The notes beneath the pieces were generated by a model. That model did not search any database and was not told the origin of the DNA. It was given only the letters and a program-made list of their open reading frames with translations. A DNA stretch of 64,000 bases from Cohnella mopanensis (lineage in GTDB: Bacteria > Bacillota > Bacilli > Paenibacillales > Paenibacillaceae), in NCBI RefSeq assembly GCF_022352055.1, contig NZ_JAKRWM010000014.1, positions 1 to 64,000 of the forward strand. The letters are read 5' to 3'. The position numbers were made by a program, and so were the translations under genes. The first letter of the stretch is position 1. The number at the start of each line of letters is the position of its first letter. Below, one piece after another: positions 25,430 to 32,520 of the stretch.

Positions 25430-25524
25430 TTTAACCGCTCCCAGAACATAGTATAAAAATCGGACATAAGGCCTTTTTCCACAATTTTACTCTACCATGA
25501 TAGGATCGGATTGAATAGTTCAAG

Positions 25525-25573
25525 TTGACAGCGCATTCTACCCAACATATAATACATATAAATCCAATTGGAT
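25525..25573 (+). promoter_or_regulatory. Consensus promoter with palindrome before osmC-like gene
   Basis: TTGACA (25525-25530), 17-bp spacer, TATAAT (25548-25553): a perfect sigma-A consensus. The transcription start region carries the perfect 12-bp palindrome ATCCAATTGGAT (25562-25573), a plausible repressor site. Confidence 0.8.
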
Positions 25574-25604
25574 AACTATGATTTTAATCGAAGGAGATTA
25601 CGAT

Positions 25605-26051
25605 ATGGCTGCCGTTCAAACGTTCAAAGCGACCGCGCATTTACAAGACGGAGTTAAAGTGAAAACGAATGTTAGAAATTTCGAGCTGACGATCGACGAA
25701 CCTAAGAGTCTCGGGGGAACCGATACCGGCATGAATCCGGTCGAAGCTCTGCTTGCCTCCTTGGGTGCATGCCAATCTATCGTTGCTAGAGTCTATGCGT
25801 CTAAGTTCGGCGTGAAACTCGATGATTTTCTCGTGGAAGTCGAAGGCGATATTGATCTCGATGGATTTTTCGACAGAGCCGCAGTCCGTCCGGGTTACTC
25901 CGACATCCGATATACATTCCGAATCAAAACCGGGTCCCCGAAAGAAAAGGTGGATGAGTTCGTTCGCTTCTTGGAGAGCAAATGCCCGGTTGGAGATACG
26001 ATAGCTAACGCGGTTAATCTCAAGCTTCATAGCATCATTATTGAAAATTAA
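25605..26051 (+). CDS. OsmC/Ohr-family peroxide-reducing protein
   Basis: A 148-residue OsmC-type thiol peroxidase. Both catalytic cysteines are visible, in ALLASLGACQSIVARVYA and in LESKCPVGDTIANAV, with the dyad spacing of the family. Such enzymes reduce organic hydroperoxides in the cytoplasm. ATG 25605 follows GAAGGAG at good spacing; the frame from 25578 is too long. It is a single gene behind a consensus promoter with a palindromic operator candidate, and it ends in a hairpin shared with the convergent siderophore permease gene. Confidence 0.88.
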   Translation: MAAVQTFKATAHLQDGVKVKTNVRNFELTIDEPKSLGGTDTGMNPVEALLASLGACQSIVARVYASKFGVKLDDFLVEVEGDIDLDGFFDRAAVRPGYSDIRYTFRIKTGSPKEKVDEFVRFLESKCPVGDTIANAVNLKLHSIIIEN

Positions 26052-26070
26052 TAGAATCCGAATAATTATG

Positions 26071-26116
26071 AATACAGAGCATGGCGAGCTAGAAGCCTCT
26101 GCTCTGTATTTTTTAT
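26071..26116. terminator. Terminator between osmC-like and siderophore permease genes (ATGCC hairpin family)
   Basis: AATACAGAGC (26071-26080) pairs with GCTCTGTATT (26101-26110), followed by a T run and ATGCC. The A-rich left side allows function for the convergent minus-strand unit too. Confidence 0.85.
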
Positions 26117-26123
26117 GCCCTTA

Positions 26124-27164
26124 TTATGAATTCCGATTGCGATACAGCAAATAGATGAAGAAAGGGGCTCCCACGCCGGCGGTAAACACTCCGACCGGGA
26201 TATCGTGAGGCAAGAAAGCCGTTCGCGCGACCGTGTCCGAGAGGACGACGATTAATCCGCCGATCAAGGCCGAGATCGGCAGTACGCCGCCGAATGAAGG
26301 GCCGACCAGCTTGCGGGCCATATGGGGCGCGATGAGTCCGACGAACGAAATGGCCCCGCCAACGGCTACGGAGGCTCCGGCCAAAGCGACGCTGATCATG
26401 AGCAAAGTGAACCGTTGCCGCTGAACGGCGCTTCCCGCCCCTGCCGCGATGTCGTCTCCGAGTTGAAGCACGTTGACGTTCCTGGCGAACACGAAGGCGA
26501 GCGGAATAAAGACGGCTACCCACGGAACGATCATCCATACGATGGTCCAATCGGTCCCATACACTGTGCCTGTCAGCCACACATAAGCTTGCGACGACGT
26601 AAAGATCTGACCTTTCACGAGCATCACTTTGGTAATCGAACCGAGCAGGAAGTTGATGCCGATCCCGACGAGCACAAGCCGGATCGCCGTAACGCCTTTC
26701 TTCCAAGCAAGCAAATAAATGACGATAGACGATACTCCTGCGCCTAACATGGCGGCTACCGGTAGCCAGACGATGCTGATCGTCCCTGCCAAATAGCTGA
26801 TAAACGCCACCGCGGCAAGGGAAGCACCGCTCGTAATGCCGATGATGTCGGGGGAAGCGAGCGGGTTGCGGATAATTCCTTGCAGAATCGATCCAGCTAC
26901 GGCTAGCGCGGCACCGACGAGGAATGCGGCAATGATTCTGGGCAAGCGAAGCGTCTGGATGACAAGCCTTTGTTCATCGGTGCCGCCTCCGAACATCGCT
27001 CTTACGACGTCTAGCGGATGGATACGCATATCCCCGAGCGAGGTACTTAGCAGAAAGACGACAACGCAAGCTATAGTAAGCCCGATCGTTAGCGCGAATG
27101 CTTTCTTATGAAGCAAAAAGGAGACGGGGAGCTTCTCCAGCCGGATGTGCGTGTAGTTTTTCAC
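26124..27164 (-). CDS. FecCD-family siderophore ABC transporter permease (second subunit)
   Basis: A 346-residue polytopic permease of the iron-siderophore type. Family motifs: LRLPRIIAAFLVGAALAVAGSILQGIIRNPLASPDIIGI, then GISVALAGASVAVGGAISFVGLIAPHMAR and DTVARTAF...PVGVFTAGVGAPFFIYLLYR. The true start is GTG 27164, which overlaps the stop of the first permease (GTGA); the longer reading frame to 27329 runs backwards over that gene. It is the last gene of the minus-strand importer unit. No FecE-type ATPase gene follows. Confidence 0.93.
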   Translation of the reverse strand: MKNYTHIRLEKLPVSFLLHKKAFALTIGLTIACVVVFLLSTSLGDMRIHPLDVVRAMFGGGTDEQRLVIQTLRLPRIIAAFLVGAALAVAGSILQGIIRNPLASPDIIGITSGASLAAVAFISYLAGTISIVWLPVAAMLGAGVSSIVIYLLAWKKGVTAIRLVLVGIGINFLLGSITKVMLVKGQIFTSSQAYVWLTGTVYGTDWTIVWMIVPWVAVFIPLAFVFARNVNVLQLGDDIAAGAGSAVQRQRFTLLMISVALAGASVAVGGAISFVGLIAPHMARKLVGPSFGGVLPISALIGGLIVVLSDTVARTAFLPHDIPVGVFTAGVGAPFFIYLLYRNRNS

Positions 27165-28243
27165 TTTTTGACGATCCCCTTTCTGGCGATCGCTATGAAT
27201 GCCGGAATGCCGATGATCGCGGTCATAATACCGACCGGGAGTTCCTCCGGCCGGATGACGAAGCGGGCCGCGATATCGGCCGCGAGTACGAGGATCGCGC
27301 CGATGACCGCGCTGTAAGGAATGATCCAACGGTAGTCGTTGCCGGAGAACAGACGGGCGATGGTAGGTACGATCAATCCGATAAAGCCGACCGGTCCGGC
27401 GATCGCGACGGAGCCGCCCGCGAGCGCGATAATGATCAGGCCGGCGGCTAACTTCACGAATATCGTTCGTTGCCCGAGCCCTTGCGCCGCATCTTCGCCC
27501 ATCGTTAGTACGTTCATATGCCTGGCAATCCAGAGCGCGGCAATCCAGCCGACCGCCATGATCGGCAATACGGCTTTCAGCATTTCGATGGATCTACCCG
27601 CGACCGATCCGGTTAACCAGAACATGACCTCGCTCAAGCCTTCCTCGTTGAGCACGAGCATCCCCTGCGTGAAGGAAGAGAATAGGGCGCTCAGCGCGGC
27701 TCCCGCCAATATGATCTTCAGAGGCGTCAAGCCGTCGCGCCCGAGCGATCCCATTAAGTACACCGCGACTGCGGCAATCGCCGCGCCCGCGAAAGACACG
27801 CCGGTTAGAACCGGCAGCGAGCTGACGGAAAATACCGTCGAGCACAACACGATCATGAACGACGCGCCGAAGTTGATTCCGAGTATGTTCGGATCGGCGA
27901 GCGGATTTCTCGTCAGCCCTTGGATCAGCGATCCGGCCATGGCTAGGCTGGCCCCGATGGCGGCCGCGGTGAATGCCCTCGGGACGCGGGAGGTTTGTAC
28001 GATAATTTGTTCGTTCGAAGTGCCGTCATACTGGGTGAATGAATGGTACACGTCGGACCAACTGATCGGTGTGGCTCCGTATGCCATGCTGGCATATACG
28101 AAAGCTAGCAATATGATGAATCCGAACGCAAGGCCGGTGCCCTTAGACAGGCTTCCGGCAAACAGCCTTTCCATGATCGCCGCTCCAGTCCTATGACGCA
28201 TAGAAAGAATGAGCCGGAGAGCCCATTCTTTCACGCGTTGCAA
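27161..28243 (-). CDS. FecCD-family siderophore ABC transporter permease (first subunit)
   Basis: A 360-residue permease with TSRVPRAFTAAAIGASLAMAGSLIQGLTRNPLADPNILGI, ALAGGSVAIAGPVGFIGLIVPTIAR and ELPVGIMTAIIGIPAFIAIAR, the normal signature set of BtuC/FecCD proteins with about ten helices. The start is uncertain: TTG 28243 is only 15 bases after the binding-protein gene, while ATG 28174 has GGAG upstream and still precedes the first helix. It pairs with the next permease to form the membrane channel for ferric siderophore. Confidence 0.92.
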   Translation of the reverse strand: MQRVKEWALRLILSMRHRTGAAIMERLFAGSLSKGTGLAFGFIILLAFVYASMAYGATPISWSDVYHSFTQYDGTSNEQIIVQTSRVPRAFTAAAIGASLAMAGSLIQGLTRNPLADPNILGINFGASFMIVLCSTVFSVSSLPVLTGVSFAGAAIAAVAVYLMGSLGRDGLTPLKIILAGAALSALFSSFTQGMLVLNEEGLSEVMFWLTGSVAGRSIEMLKAVLPIMAVGWIAALWIARHMNVLTMGEDAAQGLGQRTIFVKLAAGLIIIALAGGSVAIAGPVGFIGLIVPTIARLFSGNDYRWIIPYSAVIGAILVLAADIAARFVIRPEELPVGIMTAIIGIPAFIAIARKGIVKK

Positions 28244-28257
28244 TTGTTATACGTTGA

Positions 28258-29535
28258 TTACAGATCGAAGTAGAAGAACAGATCGTCTAGCATCATTTTC
28301 GCGGCAGTCGCTCCACCCGACATGTTCCAAGTGATGTCGTTGACTTGGTAGTACTTGCCGTTCTTGACGCCTTTGAGATTACTCCAGAGCGGATTCTTCT
28401 GCCACTCTTCCTGAGTTTTGAATTCGTCTCCTCCGTTGTTGCTGGAAGTAATATTGAAGATGATGTCGCCGTCTATCTGCGGAATCTGCTCCTGGGAAGC
28501 CAGGTCAATGAACACCTTGTCTTTGGATTGCTGCGATTTCGGCCGGCTTAGGCCGAGCTCTTGCAGGACGGAACCCGCGAATCCGGAAACGTAGATCCGG
28601 GCGGAATTGTCATCGTAGAATCGGACGATCGAAACTTCCGTATTGGCGGCGCGGCTACCGATTTTGGACTTGAAGTCCGCTACTTTTTTATTCCAATCGT
28701 TCATGAACGCGGTAGATTTGTCTTCTTTATTGAGTGCCAAAGCGGCCATATTCATATTCGCTTTCCAATCGAACAATTGATCTGCGAGCAGGGTAGGAGC
28801 GATTTTGGACAATTGGCCGTAAATTTTCTCGTGGCGCGGTTTCGCGCCGATAATCAGATCCGGCTTCAAAGCGACGATCGCTTCCATGTTCGGTTGAAGC
28901 TCGCTGCCGAGATTTTTGACGCCGCCCATGTCAGAGCGGAGGTAGTGGTACCAAGGAGCTTGAACCCACGATTCGACCGCGCCTACCGGTTTAACGCCCA
29001 ACGTCAATGAAATGTCGACCATGCCGTTAAACAGGACGACTACGCGTTTGGGAGCGGACGTGAGCGTCGTTGTGCCCATGGCGTGAGTAATCGTGCGTTT
29101 CGTATCGATGCTTACGGTTTTAGTGCCGGCATTCCAGTTGACCCATAAGCCGAGAGCATCGCCAAGGAAGCGGAGCGGAACGAAAGTGCTGCCGTTTTTG
29201 GCGATCACTTTCGCGTTGAGAGTTACGGTTTTGCCGTCTACGGTTGCTTGGTTGCTGTCCAGCGTCAGTTCTGCCGTCGTTTGGCCTCTGGTGATTTTAA
29301 TCGTTTTCGCTTTTTGATTGAAGTTAGCGGTGGCGCCGATCTTGGACGCTATCGCATTGTAGGGAATCATCGTGACGCCGTTGATCACTTGCGGCTGGAC
29401 GGTTAAGCTAAGCGGCTGTCCGTCGAGCACGACTTTGATCGGCGTGTCGGCTGCCGTCGCGGCGAACGGGACGGAAACGACGGCTAGAAGGAAGGATAGG
29501 CATAAGGCTATCGTGCGGAGTGTTGATTTTATCAT
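28258..29535 (-). CDS. Iron-siderophore binding protein fused to an N-terminal stalk domain
   Basis: A 425-residue secreted protein: signal peptide (MIKSTLRTIALCLSFLLAVV) with cleavage near AATAA-DTP, a copper-amine-oxidase-like stalk domain (about residues 30-145, with GVTMIPYNAIASKIGA and STFVPLRFLGDALGLWVNW), then a TroA/FhuD-like periplasmic-binding fold (RVVVLFNGMVDISLTLGVKPVGAVESW, ALKPDLIIGAKP, IPQIDGDIIF). There is no lipobox Cys, unlike nearly all Gram-positive binding proteins, so the stalk domain may provide wall or membrane retention. ATG 29535 is chosen because the frame to 29592 would run through the Fur box. It should bind the ferric form of the siderophore made by the divergent operon. 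Confidence 0.88.
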   Translation of the reverse strand: MIKSTLRTIALCLSFLLAVVSVPFAATAADTPIKVVLDGQPLSLTVQPQVINGVTMIPYNAIASKIGATANFNQKAKTIKITRGQTTAELTLDSNQATVDGKTVTLNAKVIAKNGSTFVPLRFLGDALGLWVNWNAGTKTVSIDTKRTITHAMGTTTLTSAPKRVVVLFNGMVDISLTLGVKPVGAVESWVQAPWYHYLRSDMGGVKNLGSELQPNMEAIVALKPDLIIGAKPRHEKIYGQLSKIAPTLLADQLFDWKANMNMAALALNKEDKSTAFMNDWNKKVADFKSKIGSRAANTEVSIVRFYDDNSARIYVSGFAGSVLQELGLSRPKSQQSKDKVFIDLASQEQIPQIDGDIIFNITSSNNGGDEFKTQEEWQKNPLWSNLKGVKNGKYYQVNDITWNMSGGATAAKMMLDDLFFYFDL

Positions 29536-29571
29536 GGAAGCAAAAATCCACCTTTCAATCACTTTTATTAT

Positions 29572-29624
29572 GATAACGATTATCATTATCACCTACATTA
29601 AATCGAATTTCTCGTTGGTGTCAA
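29572..29624 (-). promoter_or_regulatory. Fur-controlled promoter of the siderophore importer
   Basis: On the minus strand TTGACA (29624-29619), 18-bp spacer, TAATGT (29600-29595), followed directly by GATAATGATAATCGTTATC (29590-29572), which matches the 19-bp Fur consensus with one arm change. Fur-Fe would block the transcription start. Confidence 0.92.
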
Positions 29625-29654
29625 CAATAATTTTCCAGATATGTCTGAGAGTCG

Positions 29655-30329
29655 TCATATGCCCGCTTTATCGGCCAATTGACGTAACGCCTGATATAGC
29701 TCGTAATCGAGCTGCAATATCGCCTTGGAGTCGATGGTTTCCGCGCTTTGCAGTTCGTTTAATTTCACGATTTTCTCTTGCAAGAAATCGACCATGTCCG
29801 GATAGGAAGCTTCTACGTCTGCCTTCATAGCTTCCCAATCTTGCGCGATCTGAGAGATGACGTCCTTCATCTTATCCGCGTCGTCATCCTCCGCATGCTG
29901 CTTCAAGTCTTTCACATGCGATCGAATCTGTTCGATGGGCTTTTTCAAAGCTGAGGTTTCCGGTTTTTTCTCGGTCTCTTGATCCGCAACTTTGTCCAGG
30001 ATGGAATCCGTGACGGCTTTGCCTATGGATTCGTTGTTCTTCTTGGCTTCCTGAACTTTCTCGGCTTTGGTTTGTTTTTTGGCAGGCTCGCTTGCTTTCT
30101 CCGAGGCGGGTGCCTTGATTTCCTCGGTCTGCCGAGTCGGTTCCGCTTGCGTTGGACTGGCTTTCGCTTCCGTTAGCGAAGGATCCGCCTGAGCGGGCTG
30201 CTCGCTGGCCGATTCGGTCGGCTCGATCGTGGGTTCCTGTGCCTCTATGTATCGGCTTGTTGACGGAGATGAGCTACAGCCCGTCAGCCCTAATAGCGCC
30301 GCGAGTACGATAACGTAACCATATTTCAA
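29655..30329 (-). CDS. Hypothetical lipoprotein of the iron locus
   Basis: A 224-residue lipoprotein with lipobox LTGC (Cys18), a long Pro/Glu/Thr/Ala-rich low-complexity linker (residues 25-100) and a C-terminal helical domain (about 120-224) with IEQIRSHVKDLKQHAEDDDADKMKDVISQIAQDWEAMKADVEASYPDMVDFLQEK. The charged helical part, with His and clustered Asp/Glu, is reminiscent of the helical domain of EfeO/EfeM-type iron-binding proteins, but I cannot confirm homology. Start is TTG 30329 after GGGGG. A -35/-10 pair (TTGAAA, 17 bp, TAAGAT) lies upstream on the minus strand, next to the Fur box at 30422, so iron control is likely. Confidence 0.7.
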   Translation of the reverse strand: MKYGYVIVLAALLGLTGCSSSPSTSRYIEAQEPTIEPTESASEQPAQADPSLTEAKASPTQAEPTRQTEEIKAPASEKASEPAKKQTKAEKVQEAKKNNESIGKAVTDSILDKVADQETEKKPETSALKKPIEQIRSHVKDLKQHAEDDDADKMKDVISQIAQDWEAMKADVEASYPDMVDFLQEKIVKLNELQSAETIDSKAILQLDYELYQALRQLADKAGI

Positions 30330-30421
30330 CTTGATTTCCCCCTATTGTCCTTCGTAATTGCCAACCCATTCCAGACTTCTCAGTTATCTTAGTGGAAAAG
30401 GTAATATTTTTCAATACAAAT

Positions 30422-30469
30422 GATAATAATAATCATTCTTATTGACAGATAGACAATTTCTGATAAAAT
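30422..30469 (+). promoter_or_regulatory. Fur box and promoter between the lipoprotein and fhuF-like genes
   Basis: GATAATAATAATCATTCTT (30422-30440) is a Fur-type 19-mer. It abuts TTGACA (30442-30447), 16-bp spacer, TAAAAT (30464-30469) reading rightward, and lies just upstream of a TTGAAA/TAAGAT promoter reading leftward, so one site can control both divergent genes. Confidence 0.85.
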
Positions 30470-30496
30470 CTAATGGTAAATAAAGGGGATATACCG

Positions 30497-31309
30497 TTGG
30501 AAGAAAATGAGGATAAAGCGATGGCATTGGCGTTTAGCCCGGAAGAAATCGAAGTATTAATTAAAGATTACCGCTTGGCGATAGAACCATCGTCGGACGG
30601 GAAGTTCTCGATGCCGGCGACGGATATGCTGAACAAGATCAAATGTTCGGCTTATTTGGAAGGCGTAGCGGGCATATTCGAATCTTCGTCTCCATTAGCG
30701 ACCGCGTCGCTTTTTGCCAAAAGATACAGTTACTTGATTATTGCCTCCAGCTTGTATGCGATGAGCGCGCTTAATAAGGGCATGGATTATGCCATAGACA
30801 ATTGTCATATCGAGTCCAATTATCAAGGTCAGGCTTGGCTTCCGAAAGCGCGCTTGACCAACAGGCATGTCTCCCAGCCTGCAGAGGGAAGACGGGCGGA
30901 ATGGCGGGATGGGATCATTCGCAACGTCTTCGCCGACAACCTCGCCAAGGCTTGGGACTCCCTTTCCAAGTCAGTTCCTATATCTAAGGCTGTTCTATGG
31001 GAAAATACGGCTATTTATGTGTATTGGCTGTACGAAAATAAGTTCGGAGTGGGAGCTAGCGCCGATCAAAGGTCCCGTATTCAAGAAGATTTCGAGTATC
31101 TGATTAACGAAGCGCCGGCGCATCTTTTCGGAGAATCGAAAAATCCGTTAACCCGATTCAATAGCTGCAAAGTGACGACCCTTGCTTCGGATGAGCCCAT
31201 TCGGATTCGAAAAACATGTTGTTTTTATTATTTGGCTTCAGACGAACCGGAAGATTATTGCCCGACTTGTCCTAAAATCAAGCATGAAGCGGTCGTTACT
31301 AACGGGTAG
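30497..31309 (+). CDS. FhuF-like siderophore-iron reductase
   Basis: A 270-residue protein related to FhuF ferric reductases, which release iron from imported ferric siderophores by reduction in the cytoplasm. The C-terminus carries the [2Fe-2S]-binding cysteine set as C-C-x12-C-x2-C (KTCCFYYLASDEPEDYCPTC); classical FhuF has x10 between the first pair and the third Cys. TTG 30497 is the likely start: AAAGGGG lies eight bases upstream, whereas ATG 30473 would be only a few bases after the -10 box. Monocistronic, with a Fur-boxed promoter and its own terminator. Confidence 0.87.
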   Translation: MEENEDKAMALAFSPEEIEVLIKDYRLAIEPSSDGKFSMPATDMLNKIKCSAYLEGVAGIFESSSPLATASLFAKRYSYLIIASSLYAMSALNKGMDYAIDNCHIESNYQGQAWLPKARLTNRHVSQPAEGRRAEWRDGIIRNVFADNLAKAWDSLSKSVPISKAVLWENTAIYVYWLYENKFGVGASADQRSRIQEDFEYLINEAPAHLFGESKNPLTRFNSCKVTTLASDEPIRIRKTCCFYYLASDEPEDYCPTCPKIKHEAVVTNG

Positions 31310-31343
31310 ACTCATACGCCCAATTTCTACTGTAATTTGAATT

Positions 31344-31379
31344 AGCACCTTGTTTCCTCGAGAAACGGGTGCTTTTTTT
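31344..31379 (+). terminator. Terminator of the fhuF-like gene
   Basis: AGCACC...GGGTGCT outer stem with an inner GTTTC/GAAAC pair, followed by seven T. Confidence 0.88.
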
Positions 31380-31409
31380 CGTTACACAAATATACAAATA
31401 TGAATAGTA

Positions 31410-31467
31410 TTGACATTTGCTGGCACAATCCATATGATAAATTACATTGATATTGAAAATCATTATC
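31410..31467 (+). promoter_or_regulatory. Fur-controlled promoter of the siderophore biosynthesis operon
   Basis: TTGACA (31410-31415), 17-bp spacer, TATGAT (31433-31438), then GATATTGAAAATCATTATC (31449-31467), a Fur-type 19-mer covering the expected transcription start. First gene starts at TTG 31513 behind GGGAGGAG. Confidence 0.9.
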
Positions 31468-31512
31468 AATTAGAAGTTGAACGAACGACACTACTCATCG
31501 GGAGGAGTTGCC

Positions 31513-32508
31513 TTGAATCTACACAAGGTGCAGAACGCGCATAACAAACTCATTCTACAAAAAGCGGGGGAAATAGGGATAACAGGCAGGCCGTTAATTC
31601 CAGGCTGCGAGGATTTTCTGGAGCTGTCGTACGAAGGCAAGAGCATCATTATCAATAAGACTAGATCGCATAAGATGCCGTTAATGGCGGGCTTATTAGC
31701 GAAAAACAAAGAAGCATCGAATCTGTTGCTAAGAAGACGCGGATTACCGGTGCCGGATGATATCGTTGTGTCCCAAATGAGCGAAGAAGCCGCCCGGTTT
31801 CTGCAAGCCTATCGAATGGTGACGGTAAAGCCGCTGGACACGAGTCGCAGCATCGGAGTTACCGTCGGCATCGACAAGGAGGCCGATTTGGAGCGGGCGA
31901 TTCGGACGGCGCTTCTTCATAGCGATCAAGCGATGATCCAGAAGCATGTCGTAGGCCGCGACTACCGCGTATTGGTGATAGCGGGGCAAATGATAGGCGT
32001 CCTGGAGTATGAGCCTGCGTTCCTGGTAGGCGACGGCCGTTCCACGATCGAACAGCTTATCCATCGGCTGAATGCCGACCAACTTAGACGCAATGATGCT
32101 GGAGATGCAGGCTCCTTCCAAGAAATAAGCATCGATTGTAAGCCTATGCTGTCGCATTTGGAACAACAAGGCCTTACCGTTCAAGCGATATTAGAAAAGG
32201 GCTCCCGGTTAGAGCTATTCGGAAGCGCTAATGTACTGGCGGATGGAATTAGCGAGATCGTGACCGACCGAACCGAAGAGATATGTCCGGCCAACGCGGC
32301 TGTCGCGGTCGAGGCTGCTAAGGCGTTACAAGTAGACGTCGCCGGGATTGACATTCGATGCAAAGATATACGTCTTCCACTGAACGAGGGGAACGGGGGG
32401 ATTCTTGAGGTCAACGCTTTACCGGATATGATCGATCCGCACCTTTTTCTTCATGGGGCGTCTACGGATGTGTTCCATGTTTATTTGCGCTATCTATTCG
32501 ATGAATAA
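31513..32508 (+). CDS. ATP-grasp ligase of the siderophore operon (cyanophycin-synthetase-like)
   Basis: A 331-residue ATP-grasp enzyme. The central part (KNKEASNLLLRRRGLPVPDDIVVS, MVTVKPLDTSRSIGVTVG, AMIQKHVVGRDYRVLVIAGQMIGVLEYEPAFLVGDGRSTIEQLI) closely follows the ATP-grasp module of cyanophycin synthetase and the GshAB ligase; the C-terminal part ends in the Mg-binding GGILEVNALPDMIDPHLF. Such enzymes form an amide bond between a carboxylate (activated as acyl phosphate) and an amine. TTG 31513 is preferred over TTG 31477 because GGGAGGAG sits five bases upstream. As first gene of the operon it probably builds or caps the amine building block. I know of no equivalent in the staphyloferrin B pathway. 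Confidence 0.85.
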   Translation: MNLHKVQNAHNKLILQKAGEIGITGRPLIPGCEDFLELSYEGKSIIINKTRSHKMPLMAGLLAKNKEASNLLLRRRGLPVPDDIVVSQMSEEAARFLQAYRMVTVKPLDTSRSIGVTVGIDKEADLERAIRTALLHSDQAMIQKHVVGRDYRVLVIAGQMIGVLEYEPAFLVGDGRSTIEQLIHRLNADQLRRNDAGDAGSFQEISIDCKPMLSHLEQQGLTVQAILEKGSRLELFGSANVLADGISEIVTDRTEEICPANAAVAVEAAKALQVDVAGIDIRCKDIRLPLNEGNGGILEVNALPDMIDPHLFLHGASTDVFHVYLRYLFDE

Positions 32509-32520
32509 AAGGAGCGTTTA

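Noticed and set aside
26113-26706. Long minus-strand open frame rich in Arg overlapping the second FecCD permease
   Set aside because: It is an out-of-frame shadow of the permease gene; its Arg/Gly-rich composition and lack of RBS are typical of antisense or shifted frames.
27339-28196. 285-residue plus-strand open frame opposite the first FecCD permease
   Set aside because: It lies wholly within a well-supported gene on the other strand, has no RBS or promoter, and shows no domain.
31477-31512. Upstream TTG 31477 as start of the ATP-grasp gene
   Set aside because: It lacks an RBS and is close to the transcription start and Fur box; TTG 31513 has GGGAGGAG at proper spacing.
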